From: Montifringilla adamsi
Lineage: Eukaryota > Chordata > Aves > Passeriformes > Passeridae
DNA length: 64,000 nucleotides
NCBI GenBank assembly: GCA_017590115.1
Contig: JAGGNK010011114.1
Span: 2,905,733-2,969,732 of the forward strand
Reading direction: 5' to 3'
In this document: piece by piece, positions 47,696 to 59,681 of the stretch
How the letters are laid out: every line of letters starts with the position of its first letter
How positions within the stretch are numbered: the stretch's first letter is position 1
Position numbers and translations under genes: made by a program
The notes under the pieces: model-generated
What the model was told of the DNA's origin: nothing
The model's input: the letters and a program-made list of their open reading frames with translations, nothing else
Database searches by the model: none

Positions 47696-49569
47696 TTCAG
47701 CCATCCTCCTTCACTCTCCCCACTCGGTGAGGTTCCAATTCTCAGATTTAGAGCAGGTTCTGTCTCCCAGAGCAGAGGTGTGAGACAGCCCATCTTCTTC
47801 CTTTGATTAATGCTAATAGGATTTGTGGCCGTAAAGCACCACGCGGGGAGCCAAGAGTCTGTGCCAACACGATTTTTTAAATCCTCTGTTGCTTTATATA
47901 TTACCTTTCATAAGCAGACAACAGCATTCATTCTGCATAGCTGAAAGGATCTACACCAGCAGGGGGTGAGAGGGTGTCTTCATCAAATTAAAGTCATTTA
48001 CTGACACATGTATCCACCCCTGTGCACCTTGAAATGTGTAAATGATGCAGAGTCTGTCAGCCCTGGGCCATCAGCTGAAGTCAGGCCCAAGCTGGAAAAG
48101 GCCAACACTCTTTGCTCTCTCCTGGTTGTGCAGGACGTGGTGTGGAAGCACATTTTCACATCTGTCCCCGTGCCTGTTGGAGTGTGAGCTCTTGTGGTAA
48201 GGGCATCAGGCTGGTTTGCTTCCTGCACGTGCTGTCTAAATTGGAAAAAAAAAAGTTTACAGTCTGATCCCAAAGCCGGTGGGATCCCTGGAAGGATGAT
48301 TTCTTTCAGTGAGCTTTGTGCGCGTTTCTTGCCGGTGCTTTAATCTAAGTGACCTTGTGAGTTGTATCCAGAGGGTGACTCAGTCCTGATATTAGAGGGT
48401 GCTGATGCTGGGAAAACTGTTCATATATTTCTTTTAAAAACACTGAGGCAAATGATGTGGAGATTATACCATCCTCAAATCCCTGCTCTGCTGTTGTCAA
48501 GTACAAAACTTCTGTTGACTGCTCTGGGGTTTTCTTGGTTTTGGCTTTTTTTGCTTTTCATTACTAACAACATACCCTTGAAACAAAATATTAATAAGAA
48601 TATTCAAAAAGTTCAAGGTATTGTAGACATATGTTCAATTAAAAGTAATTTTTCATTTCTGGATAGAAAACTAGAAATTTCCAACCAATTTTTAGACATT
48701 TTATAAGCTCTTACCTACCTTGAACTATCCTTAAATTGTCTTTACATGGAAGAAAGTAAATTGAAGCTAACAAATATCCCAGAGCCTTGTCATTCCATGT
48801 CGGTTGTGATGTGCTGCCATTATTGAAGAGGCAGATTAGGCAATCATCTTAATAAAATGTGAATAAGATGAATGCAGAAATATCAGGTGCTGCTGGAGCA
48901 TACTTCACTAAGCAAAGTATTTGCAGTTACTATTAAGTAGCACATAAGTCAATAGAGTACCTGAACAGAAGGTGGTGTATGTTGTTGTTCCAAGAAAATT
49001 TGGAGTAATTGCCTTTGTTATTAAAATAGATGGCTTTTTCCGTATCTGAGTGCTCCCTTCTCCTCTTCCTTTCTTCCTCCCTGTAGTAAATGCAATCTGA
49101 TTTATAGTGGTGCACCAAATTACTTGGCCATCCAGAATATATTTACTGTGAAGATGTGCAAGTGAAGTAGAGGAGGAAATTTGCCCTGTGGGGTTTTTTT
49201 TTTGTTTGGCCCTTTTCCATTCGTCTTTCTTTTCCCTTTCCTTTTTTTTTTCTTTGACATGTACTTCTTTCTAGATATAGCCCATAACTGAACGGGAGGA
49301 GCTGAGTGAATCTGTAAGATTTCCATTTTATTCCTCTTTGGGAAGTAAGCACATTAAATAACACTTCCAGACCAAATTTATTGTTCCCTTACAACTGTTG
49401 TGGTGATGTGAAGCAGTCACAACTCCAGCAGCTGCCACCCTCAGAGGGACTGTGGTTCCTGGCTTCGGGCCTGAAACTTGGGAGTTTTCCAACTAAATGA
49501 GGTAAATGGCTGCAGTCTTGTATTTCCTTGTGTTCTGGTGGGATTTCAAAGCATGGTGTGGTGTCTCAT
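47696..49569. other. Unique non-coding sequence, no gene seen
   Basis: No gene or interspersed repeat is recognised. T-rich patches lie at 49193-49206 and 49241-49252. A 114-codon frame at 48362-48706 has no known motif. Confidence 0.5.
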
Positions 49570-49910
49570 AGGTTGATGCCTTAAGGAGCTGGCACAGAGG
49601 CCAGATGGAGCTAAGGGGAATAAAGTGGATATTTATTGAAGTGCCTTCCAAGGCCACACCCTGGCAGTACCAGAGCCACAGTCCTGGCTCTGCCCAGATG
49701 GCTCCAAGATGGGCACAAAAGAGCTTGGTCATGAGATATCACATTTTTATAAGTTTCAGTCCGTTTTCATACAGGAGCCAACTGTCCAATTAATAGCTTC
49801 AAATGATGAAGTTTCATCCTCCTTGCTTGCTTGCTCACCCTCCTCTTTTCAGTTGTTTATGCTTTGGCCTGAAGTTTGAAGAGATTGTCCCTGAGTCTCC
49901 AGCTAGAATA
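49570..49910 (-). mobile_element. LTR of an endogenous retrovirus, boundaries uncertain
   Basis: The plus strand carries GGAATAAAGTGGATATTTAT, TGAAGTGCCTTCCAAGGCCA, CACCCTGGCAGTACCAGAGC, CATTTTTATAAGTTTCAGTC and CTGTCCAATTAATAGCTTCA. I recognise this order as the antisense of a passerine LTR family. On the minus strand an AATAAA signal lies at 49637-49632 and a TTATAAAA TATA-like box at about 49752-49745, upstream of it as expected. I could not find its TG...CA ends or a target-site duplication. The element may be truncated. No viral genes flank it. Confidence 0.65.
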
Positions 49911-50559
49911 GGATTGTTTTGTCTTCACCACCCTCTGAAAAGATCCCAGTAAACACTAAAGCTAAAAGCTGCACACCAAAGCAGACAGAAAAACTTAAAC
50001 CCCAAAGAATCAGGTGCACAGAGCCCTGGAGTGAGGCGTTCTGCCACCCTGGCTTGGCTAACAAGCACAGAAAGCAGGGCAGCCCTTAGAACCCCTCCCA
50101 GAGCAGAGAGTGTTTCGTGGGTGCCTGGCAAGGAGAGGAGCCCCAGCTCTCTGCACCCACCAGCCAGAGAAGGTGCCATCTGCAGCAAATCCATCTCCAC
50201 AATGACAGCAGGCAGGCAGACAACTCCTGCTCCGTGCCTGTTTTGTTCAGAGATGCTGTTCTGTGAAGGAAAAGGAATTTTTCTCTCCCTTTCTTTATTT
50301 TTAGTTGAAAATGGATGTTAAAAGGTGTGGTTGACTCCACTTTTCTGTCCATTTTCTTTAAGCACTTTGCTTTTCAACTTCAGTAGAATTCCTAGAAATG
50401 CAGCCTGTCAGTGTGACTTGTTGTATTTTAAAGGACAGGGACAAATCCAAGCCTGGCTCACATTTGCTTGAATTAACTCTTTTGTTAATGTGAAGTGTGC
50501 AAGGCTTACAAATAAAAGGGTTTGTTTTCATTTCTTCTATCTAGGAATCTTTATTGCTT
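49911..50559. other. Non-coding sequence, possibly more LTR
   Basis: The GC-richer stretch 49990-50190 could continue the adjacent LTR, but I cannot match it. Frames of 91 and 96 codons on opposite strands overlap here and neither has a known domain. Confidence 0.4.
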
Positions 50560-50770
50560 TTTGTTGTTGTTGTTGGGTTTTTTGTTTATTTATTTTTAAT
50601 GCCAATAAAAAAATAGCATCTAGGACTTACCAAAATACTGCATATTTGTCTTGCTCTAGGAGACATTAACTGACTTGTACATGGTTGCTTTTTTTTTTGT
50701 TTGTTTGTTTGTTTGTTTTGGGGCTTTTCTTCTGTTTCTTTTGGGGTGTTTGTTTGATTGGTTTTTTATG
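50560..50770. repeat. T/G-rich tracts including (GTTT)n
   Basis: GTTGTTGTTGTTGGG at about 50563-50577, a pure T-run followed by five GTTT units at about 50690-50718, and further T/G-rich sequence to about 50766. Simple sequence of the same kind as 6829-6928. Confidence 0.88.
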
Positions 50771-52049
50771 TCAGGTGAAACATTACAAACATACTAACTC
50801 TCTTCTCTGCATGGTTTCACATTTATGAAACACAAAGTAAAATATCCTGCCATAGGGTGTGCCTAAACTACAGCTGAGTAGTGCTGAGGGTGCTGCCTCA
50901 CTCACTATAAAAACACAAGGAAAGCTCAGAAAATTGTTCAAATTTACTTCATGAGAGCTAAGAAATAACATCCTTATATTAATTTCCCCTCTGTTTCACC
51001 TTTTCCAGCACTCTTCATACCAAAGTCTGGGCTTTGTGATAAGACAAAACACTTCTGTTGAAACCAACTCTTTCATTTTTTGAGGATTGAGAACAAGTTT
51101 CAATTGCAGTTATACCCAGTTGCACCCAAAGAGTGTTCTTGCCGTGTTTTTTTATTTATTGCCAGAAATTCAGGATTACTCAAGGTTTTAATATGAGACA
51201 AATGTTTGGCTGGTCCAAGTAAAAACAGTTTGCTCATTTTGACTCTTGGGGCTTGAAATGTGGGAGCCCCTTTCCCTCTCTTCCCCCATGTTTAGGGCAG
51301 GTGGATCATCTTCTCTTACAGACACTCAGCTTTGGGATTCTTCTGACAAAATTGTTGAGAGAGAAGAAAAAAAAAATAAAAAAGGGTTCTCAGACCAGAA
51401 CAGCTTTTCAGATTTATTTCTGGATTTGCTGAGAAGTTGCTGGTCTTTCTAACATTAATGCTTGGGAGCCTTATTTCAGATAACAGAAGAAATGTGGAGC
51501 ACAATATTCAGAGTGCACTGGGGCAGGTCAGTGAGTACAGTAACACTGCTCTGTGACCCTGCCAGGAATCAGCAGCAGGTTTGTCCCTTAGCCACAGTGC
51601 CTGTCACTGATAGTGCTGCCCTCTCCCTTCCTCTGCATCCTCCTGCTCTCCACCCGCCTCACACGAGGCAGCTACAGCACTGAGAAATACATTGCCATAT
51701 GTCACCTCTGAGATCTGGTCACTGAATATGTTAAACAGCTCTCACTGAATGAGCAGGAGCTTGAAATTTAATTTTTTTTTTAATTTTCTTTTTTTTTTGT
51801 TAAATCTCCGAAGTTCTTCCAATCTCTCTGAACTCAAGAGTCTCTCTCGACCTGAAATACTTTATTCACAGCTTTGTGCAGCTCAGTGTAACTCAGTGTA
51901 GCTCAGCTCCTGGCATGGGTTCAGCGGGCAGACTCTAAAAGGGCTGCAGGAATTCTCCTGCTGGGCTTGTTAAGCGTAGGGGAAAGATGAATTTGGAGTA
52001 CATTTATGGAGATCTTAGGGAAGACTGAACAACAATTCACAGTAGTTCA
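50771..52049. other. Unique non-coding sequence, no gene seen
   Basis: A small CAGCTCAGTGTA repeat occurs at 51877-51906, and T-runs lie at 51772-51798. Nothing else is recognised. Confidence 0.5.
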
Positions 52050-52292
52050 TGGTGCAGAGATGATGGCAAATGGGTTCAGCTTGAAACAAGGCGTTCAGAC
52101 AGGATATAAGGAGAAAATTTTTTCTCATGAGGGCAAAAAGCAGGTGCCCAGAGCAGTTCTGCAGTCTCCAGCACTGGAATATTTCAAGATGAAAATTACT
52201 AAAGTTCTGAACAACCTGATCTGACCATATGGCTGCCCTTGGCCTCAGTGGGAGATTGAACTAGAGATATCCAGTCTGAATTATCCTATAAA
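52050..52292 (+). mobile_element. CR1 LINE 3' end, diverged
   Basis: GGTGCCCAGAGCAGTTCTGC, AGTCTCCAGCACTGGAATAT, GAACAACCTGATCTGACC, TTGAACTAGAGATATCCAGT and a final CTGAATTATCCTATAAATC parallel the end of avian CR1 (GTTGCCCAGAGAAG, CTCCATCCCTGGA, AACCTGATCTAG, TTGGACTAGATGATCTCC, ATTCTATGATTC). The element is 5'-truncated. Many substitutions, and no coding capacity. Confidence 0.82.
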
Positions 52293-54120
52293 TCACTTTT
52301 TGCTAATGGAAAATTGAAGTAAATTTATTCAGTCAGCCTTGATTAAAAGAAGGAGATCAATTATGGAAGGAATTAATTGACGGATGTCAAATGAGAGATA
52401 AAGCTTTATTGTTTAAATTGCTTTTTCTGGCAATATTTGGACAGTTCACAACTGCAACAAGCAATTACAACGACATTGAAACAGAATAAACTTTGTGGGA
52501 ATCGTTTGCTTGAAAGGCTGGGTAAAATCTTCCTTGGTCTGTGGTGCCTGCAAACGCTCTGTGTGGTTTATGACCTTTCCCTCAGTGCTTCTGCTTTCAC
52601 CTCCTGCACTCCTCTGTGAGCCTCTGACAAGGTGGAACTTGCTGGTTTGAATTTAATTCAGTCTCTGTGCAGGGCAAGGCAGGGAATGTGGCAGAAGGGC
52701 AGCAGAACAGCAGCAGGTGGCACAGCACTTTGGTAGACTTCCACCTCTCAGGACCTTCCTCCCCAAAGATTCTTGTTTATTCTTCTTAATTGCTAACAAG
52801 ACTCTATTAAAGTTGCATTAATCAAGAGCAGAGGAGAAATATGTTAATCTCATGTAATCCTCATTCCATTTTCTATAGCAGGGATGAGGGGAGAATTGCT
52901 GGCTGAATAATGGGTGCTTTAGGCCAGGATTGAGTTTGTAGATAAAACTTTTCCAAGATGGGAAATACTTCAAAAATTGTGTTCTCTTTGAAACCCAGCC
53001 TTCCTCTGCTTAACTGGTCAGGTTGTAGGAGAGCAGTGCTAGTAACTCAGCATGACAATGTCATAACTTAATTAAAAATCAATAAAGAGCTTTTACTACT
53101 GCTTAGAAAATCTACTGGATCTTGTGCCATTAAAAGTTTCTAGTGACTCTTAAGTCTTCAAAGAGGAAAAAAAATGCTCTGTGCAAAAGTGTATTTAATA
53201 TTCAAATTAAAATAAGCAAGAAACTTTTGTGTTATAGACAGCTGTGTGTTATTTCCCATGAAAGTAATCCCTTGCTCAAATGTACCCAGGCATTAAAGGC
53301 TGACCAATTTATTCATTCTTGGGAGCATGGACCTTTGAATTTAGATACAAACTCTGACTTGGGTTGCTGATATAGAATATGTTTTTGGTTAAACTCTGTA
53401 ATAAAAAAATTACACATACAGGAGAGAGGAAATGCCAAAACCAGTTCATTTGCTGCACATATTTAAGGCAGTCAATCAAAACATATTTAACCTTTATAAG
53501 CACTTTAAACAGTTTTTTGTTTCCTCTCAATCTGAATTTATCTAAAAAGTGTCTGGGAGACATGTCTCCATATCAATGTTTTCTGAGTGTTTAACAACAG
53601 TTGTTGTGCTCAACATTAAACCATGTTGTTTAATGGTGACCTCAGTCAGACCTGAGGTTTTTAAGTGCCCCTACATAATTTTTTAAAAAATTTATTTTTA
53701 TTTTTATTTTTTTTTAATTACAGGACCAAAGAAGGCACTAATATTAGCAAGATTTCAGGCTGCCTCTCTGAACACCTTTAAGAAGAGGACTGGGTTAATC
53801 AGCTGTGCCTCACATAATGTGCATCATTAAGTGATTTCATGGAATCAGCCTCGGAAGGGAAGGGTGAGAGAGATCAGTTTAATTTTGCTGAATTATCCTC
53901 TTACAAAAGTTACAAAAAAGGAGAGGTTGAGTGAATCAAGAGCTGCTGTAAATCTGTGCTTGCTTTGAAGTGGCTGAAGTTGCAGCACTGCATTTATGAC
54001 TCTCAAGTTAATTTTTTGCTCAAAAATCCATTTCAGTATAGTGGCTGCTCTGTTTCCATATGAGACTAAGACCATTTCAGTGTCCTGCAGGTGTTTTCAG
54101 AGAAACCATGTACACCAACT
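52293..54120. other. Unique non-coding sequence, no gene seen
   Basis: A T-rich patch lies at 53690-53718. The stretch 53755-53800 (CACCTTTAAGAAGAGGACTGG) faintly recalls an older CR1-like LINE end but is too short to call. Confidence 0.5.
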
Positions 54121-54170
54121 CCCTTCCCTTCCCTTCCCTTCCCTTCCCTTCCCTTCCCTTCCCTTCCCTC
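54121..54170. repeat. (CCCTT)n microsatellite
   Basis: Nine perfect CCCTT units then CCCTC, all pyrimidine on the plus strand. Such homopurine-homopyrimidine tracts can form triple-stranded DNA. Confidence 0.97.
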
Positions 54171-54171
54171 A

Positions 54172-54250
54172 ATTTTGCAAATCTAGATTTTTTTCCCCTT
54201 CTTTCCTCTGATGATTTTGCAAATCTAGATTTTTTTTTCCCCCTTTTCCT
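54172..54250. repeat. 42-bp direct duplication next to (CCCTT)n
   Basis: ATTTTGCAAATCTAGATTTT begins at 54172 and again at 54214, each followed by T and C runs. A 42-bp unit was duplicated directly beside the pyrimidine array, perhaps by the same slippage. Confidence 0.92.
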
Positions 54251-56057
54251 ACCTGTGGATGCTTTCTGAGATGTGCACATGGAAGCTGTTCTGCCCCCTT
54301 AGATTGATGAATTTGTGTCTTTGTAAATGCTGCCTTCCCTTTCTGAGGGTAACTCAGTAGTACAATGATACCAAATTTCTCTAAATAAAAGGAAATAAAC
54401 CCTATAAAATCAATGTTAGATCAGGTATGTGCAGGTGGGAAATGTGCAGGTACACATCTCAGTTGTATAAAAACGATAACATTACCAAGAGTGATAAGAA
54501 TTAACACTGATGTTAAAAAGGATGGCTTTTATGTGGCATGTGCAATGTGATCACTACACTTCAGATTGTGCCCTTATTCTGAGTTTTACAGATCCCACTG
54601 GCATCTCATTTTTAGATTTCCAGAGGACTGTTGAGTTCTTGGATTTATTTTTCCCTCTCTCTTCAAGAGTGTGACGGGCACCTTTTTTTCAGTGCCCTCT
54701 TATATTACCAACATTGTAATTTTTTATTTTACACACACACACACAGAGTAGCTGCTAATTTCAATACTTCACCTCAGATGTTTGCCATCTTGTAGCAGCA
54801 ATTTGTTTTGCAGGGGTGGAAGTGAGCTGGGGGAAGACATGACACGCTGACCCCGTTTGGTTTGATCCCTGCAGGGCTGTGTGATGGAAGGACATGCAGC
54901 CTGCTCGGACTGGAGGAGTGCCAGGAGCAGAACATCCTTTCCTTATATCCCTTGGCAGAGGGAACAGCCAGATACCAGCCCTGGTTCAAACACTTGATTT
55001 ATTTTTGTTTGAGATGGGATTTGTTTTGCATAATCGCTGATGTTATTTGAAATCTGCCAAAGACATCAAATTTTATCAGCTGTTAGCTTTAAGGTCAGTA
55101 CTTCTGCATGGCATGCATGAACCTGGAAACAGCTTGGCTGGGTTTTTGACCCCTGGCCCCTTGCTTTGTCTGGTGTGTACAGACAGAGGTTAAGATCTTT
55201 GGTCTGTAAAGGCTTCCCAAGTGAAATGAGCTAACTGCATCCCTGTAAAACCTGAAAAGTTCACTTGGCAGAGCATCTCCTGTCCAGGTCATTCAGAGGA
55301 GAGGCTGTTCAGGATGTGTTGCCAGCCAGGCTGGGATTTCTTTGGGATGCTAAGCATGCCTCACAGAGCTTGCCTTTGAGCCACAGGTGTTTGGTACGTG
55401 GCAGGGCAGAGCCAGAGGGATTTCTGAGCTTGCTGCTGCTGGGAATTATTGGCATAATCCCTGCCTTTTAAGCAGGGGGAATTTACAGCCTGGTTGAGGT
55501 AGGGGATGTAGAGAATGGCTCTGGAAGAGCATGGGGTGCCAAGGGGGGGATAAAAGGGAACTTGAGTGTGGCTGAGTGCTTCTCTTGCCAGTGATACCTG
55601 GGAGTCCTTCACTTCTGAGCAGCACCAAGCCCTCACTGAAACAGAAAGTGCCATCTCCAGACTGGTTGGCAATATATAATTCTCTGCTTCTCACTTAATT
55701 AAATGTTGTTAATAAACCAATTCTCCCCTTGGATCCTGATGTGATTTCAGACACATGAGCTGAACAATTTTTTTTCCTTGCAGCAGGTGCTTTCATTTTG
55801 ATCTCTGCATTTTTACAGTGATGGGGCTCCACCTTGCTCGGTGCTTTTGATGGCTCTGTTTGCAGTTTTATACAGTGAACATCCCCAAAACAGTCAGAGG
55901 ATGCTAGATTTTTAAAGATAAACTTGACTATTGAGCTCTTGGTGTTAGGAAAGCTTGCACAGAATAGGAACAGTAGCTGTCTGCAAACAAATCCACTTTT
56001 TTCCCCCTTTTGCCCTTGTGGGAGTAGATCTTTCTTTCAATTCAATTTTCTGAAGTC
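54251..56057. other. Unique non-coding sequence, no gene seen
   Basis: A (CA)7 run lies at 54731-54744. Region 54800-55500 is more GC-rich than its surroundings but shows no gene or recognised element. Confidence 0.5.
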
Positions 56058-56122
56058 ATAGAATGTCCCAAGTTGGAAGGGACCCACAAGGATCATCAAA
56101 GTCCAACTCCTGGCCTTGCATT
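56058..56122 (-). mobile_element. CR1 LINE 3' tip
   Basis: TCATAGAATGTCCCAAGTTG followed by GAAGGGACCCACAAGGATCA and AAGTCCAACTCCTGG is the reverse complement of the last 65 bp or so of avian CR1, starting at its terminal ATTCTATGA repeat. The insertion is extremely 5'-truncated, which is common for this family. Confidence 0.9.
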
Positions 56123-58380
56123 GACATATTTTCTTAACTTTAAACTGCATTTTAGAATGAACAAATTTATTCACAAAAATGTCTCCAACCTCCCCAGTGG
56201 GGAATTTTGGAAAGCTGAGTTTTCTGTGCGGTTTTTTGCACACTGTTTTTAACTTTTTTATTCTAAATTTTGTGTGCAGTCTGGCACTGCTGATGTAAAC
56301 TAAAATTATAGCCCCATTCAGTTAACTTACAGTTTATTTTAGGCTTGACTGAAATGAAAAAGTTCATGCAGGGCTGTTGGAGGAATGGGTTCTCTTTCAT
56401 GGTTTCATAGGGATACTCCTTTGTGTACTCAAATCAGTTCTTCAGTAAGTCAGAATTTGCCTAAAATTTGGACTAGTGTTTAGGCATTCACAGCAGGTAT
56501 AAAATTAGCACAATAAATATATTCCCAAGTGAAGAATAGTGCAACTTCCTGTTGATCAAAATAACTTTTCTGATTTGTTCCATCTGAGCTAAGTGACTGC
56601 CATAAATGTTATCCACTGAGAGTAATACATAGTTATACTTCCATGCTTTCCTGTGTTTAGTAGATGAAGTCAAAGATTTGCTAAATTTTAGTGGTGTTTT
56701 TCTTAAAGATTTGAACTTCACAATGCCAGTGGTGAGCCTCAGATTTGTTACTGTCATGGAAAGGGGATGATTTGGTTCAGTTGACCTTCTATACTGGCAT
56801 GTGGCATGAAAGCACAGTGTTGTATTTTTTAATTTCATCTGCAAATTAATTAAGGAGCTGAAAACTGCCAAAGAAGCTTCAAGAATGTAAGTGATAATGG
56901 ATAACTAGAATAAAAAATATAAATATAAGGTGCCCAAGGGTTTTGGTTGCCCAACACGCGCTTGGGCTGTCAGTGCAGTTTGCCAGGGATGCACATTCCC
57001 TGTGGTGCCCCTGACTGTGTCGTGGTGCCACCTACACTTAAAAAGGGAAGAGGGGCACTGCCCAAGCCTGCAGGGGTGTTTTAATTCCTGAGCCAAGCTG
57101 CTGCTTGGTTTTGGCTGTGGAGTTTCTTTTGGCTGTGGAGCGTGGGGTGTTTCAGTGGCGGTTAACAGGGTTTGCGTTTTCCACTGTTCCCTATTTCCCC
57201 ACATCCTCATCTCTTTGCTCTGCCCTCCTCCATGCATTCTGCTTGGAAGTATTTTTGTGATTTGTCCCAGTCCTTCCCTTTCCCCACGCATTGCTGCAGG
57301 CTGCCAAGTGAGCTGGCTGCAAAGGAAAGCATGTGGAAAACCTCGTGGAAACAGGGGGAATAATCTGAAGACCGCAGCTTCGACAACATCCACTGCTAGG
57401 AAGGAGCAGTTTTCACTGGGGAGTGATCAGCTTTGGCTCTAGTGCTAGGAATAAAGGAAATTCTCTGAGCAGTGACCAGGGTCTGAGCATGCAGGTGTCC
57501 TGTTTTGCTGCTTTGTTTAGCTGAACTCAGCAAAATGCATCCCCGCGGTTCACCAATCTGCAAGCTTAGTGCACTACACACTGAAGGAATTTGCAGAATT
57601 TCTAGATCCTTTTAAAATTGCAGTCCTCTCTAATTAACGATGTGGTTCAGAAAAATTGTGCTTGGAATAGTCAGTGTGAGATAGAACCCAGAGCATGGTA
57701 AATGCAGGAGTTAAAAAACTTAGAAGACTTGTCCAAAGTACTTATTGCCATATTTTCTCATATTTTGTATTTTTATTTTTTTTTTTTTAGATGGGAAATA
57801 AATACCTGGCTCATGGCAATCCCAGTTTTAGAAAGTCATGCGTTCTGCAAGGTGTTTAAATCAAAATCAATCTCTTTGCCCTGCAACTTGGTGAGTTTCA
57901 GATTTATTTCCTCCTTCTCCTCTTCAACTGACATGGTCATTTAGAGACACACAGAAAGTGATGCAAATGGGATTAATTACAGCTGAGTGTTAGCTGGGGT
58001 TTATTGATTTTTTTTTCATCTTTGTCAGTCTGTTTTCCTTTTGTTTCACTTTTTGATGGGAACAAAGACAGCCCTGATGTGTCTTTTTTATGATAGCTTC
58101 AAACATGTCTTTTCCATGACTGCATCAATATAAAGCCTTGCATATGGTTTTCTGTGCCTGTGTTATTTAATTTAAAGTTAGTAAACCAGAAATAGGATTT
58201 CCAAGGTTATCTCCAACTATTAACCTTGTTTAAAAGTTAGGAAAATCTGTGGGAAACACTATTACAGGTACTCTGCAAGGTCAATTTACTGGAAAGGCTG
58301 AATGGTCATTGTTTTGCAAAGAATCTTTAAATATTTTTTTTTCTTCTTATGTCGATAAAGATAGCCCCAATTTACAATTA
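56123..58380. other. Unique non-coding sequence, no gene seen
   Basis: A T-run lies at 57774-57789. The frame at 56905-57393 (162 codons, minus) has no known domain. Nothing else is recognised. Confidence 0.5.
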
Positions 58381-58381
58381 C

Positions 58382-58548
58382 TTTTTTTTTTTTTTTGTAA
58401 TGGAGAGTGATGTAGCAGTGTTGGAGTCTATAATTCATCAATTGATGGGTAATCTATGAACATCTTTTAGCTAAGTTTGTCTAGATTTGCTGCACAAAGT
58501 CCTAATTTTTTCATAAAAGAAACCTTTTTTTTTTTTTTTTTTTTTTTT
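58382..58548. repeat. Poly(T) runs
   Basis: Sixteen T at 58382-58397 and twenty-four T at 58525-58548, separated by unique sequence. They could be reverse-strand poly(A) tails, but no body is recognised. Confidence 0.9.
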
Positions 58549-59031
58549 GTGATCCATCTTGAGCTAGAAATTTGGGTTCCCTCAGCATCTTTCCTGTAGT
58601 TTGTGTAACACCTCTATTTTACTTTGGAACTTCAATTTATAAAGGACTTTACCCTGAATTGACCAACTTAAAAGTTATTAAGGAATTAATGCTTTTGCAA
58701 AGGATGTATTTGAAATGAAGCCCAAAGGAATTTACAGCTTGGTGCTTCTTTAGCCATGATTTTAAATGGGAGATAATGCACTAAACAGAAGAGGAAATCA
58801 TGAGGCTGCTCCTAAACTTTGTACCTGCAGAAACTCAGATGATTGGGGGTGTGAAAAGTGGAAAAATGGTGTCAAAAGGGAACAGAAGAAAATGTCTAAT
58901 GTGCCAGTGATGATGGGAAGATGTAGCAGCTCAGTGAAGAGACAGCTTTAGTTGTCATTTCAGTGCAAAGCTAACACTTTGAACACAGTTGAAAAAAAAA
59001 AAAAGGGTAAATCCCAGTTTTCCAAGAGAAA
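58549..59031. other. Unique non-coding sequence, no gene seen
   Basis: Nothing is recognised upstream of the CR1 remnant. A 13-base A-run lies at 58992-59004. Confidence 0.5.
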
Positions 59032-59458
59032 ATGGAGAAGTCATATTTGGTAGGGAGAGTTCCATGGAGCTCAGTGCTCTGGCCTTGTCTGTTCCCAGCC
59101 ACCATCAATGACCTAGATGTGGGAAATAAACTAATTGAAGTTGCTGATGCCACAAAATCCAAAATTGAGGTCACTTCTGAGCAGCAGGTAAAATTCAGAA
59201 CTGATTTAGATCTGTTGTTTAAGGGGCCTCAGAGAAAGCAAATGAAGGAATTGCATGTCTACAAGTGGAATGCAATGCACATTTGGCTACAAAATAAATT
59301 CATGACTACGAATTAATGGGATTGAACTCGAGTGGGAGAAAATTGAAAATGACTTTGAGGTAATAGCTCATGCAAGGTGCTGCCAGGCCGTGTCACAGGT
59401 GCTGGTGCACCTTGGAATGCCAAAAGAAGATCTCTTAGAATTTTTAGCATTTATATAA
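59032..59458 (+). pseudogene. CR1 LINE ORF2 reverse-transcriptase remnant
   Basis: The 94-codon frame at 59032-59313 aligns by eye with the CR1 reverse transcriptase core. Residues 10-21 read VPWSSVLWPCLF (family VPQGSVLGPLLF), residues 25-29 INDLD and residues 37-42 VADATK (family FADDTK). Residues 57-85 then follow the family spacing, with TDLDLL, KQMK and NAMHIW. The catalytic motif is broken because the second aspartate is alanine. A stop falls at 59314. The family sequence resumes one base later in another frame at 59315 (GIELE at its start) and runs 47 codons to a stop at 59456-59458. Neither end of ORF2 is present and no CR1 3' end follows. It is a dead, old fragment. Confidence 0.88.
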
Positions 59459-59658
59459 GAGCTTCAAGAGAATGAGCAAAGCTTCAGCAGAGCAATGGTG
59501 AGTGCAATGCCATGGATAACCTTTTCTTCTTTGCTGGAAAGACTTTCTATTGCTGTTAGACAGTAGAGTGTTTAAAAACCTAAAGAATAAACACTCCAGA
59601 TGTTACTGGGGTGAGAAAAAAATATCCTCAGGGGCATACTGAGGTTGATTGGTTTGGG
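59459..59658. other. Unique non-coding sequence
   Basis: It may continue the CR1 remnant in unrecognisable form. Nothing else is seen. Confidence 0.4.
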
Positions 59659-59681
59659 TTTTTTTTTTTTTTTTTTTTTTT
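59659..59681. repeat. Poly(T) run, 23 bases
   Basis: Pure T-run after GGTTTGGG. Simple sequence. Confidence 0.92.

Noticed and set aside
50031..50321. Exon in the GC-richer patch on either strand
   Set aside because: Open frames overlap on both strands without domains. The patch adjoins an LTR and may be part of it.
53755..53800. Possible old CR1/LINE 3' end (CACCTTTAAGAAGAGGACTGG)
   Set aside because: Only about 40 bp resembles the family and the flanks do not continue the match.
56905..57393. 162-codon open frame, minus strand
   Set aside because: No domain recognised, overlapped by open frames on the other strand, and no conserved features.
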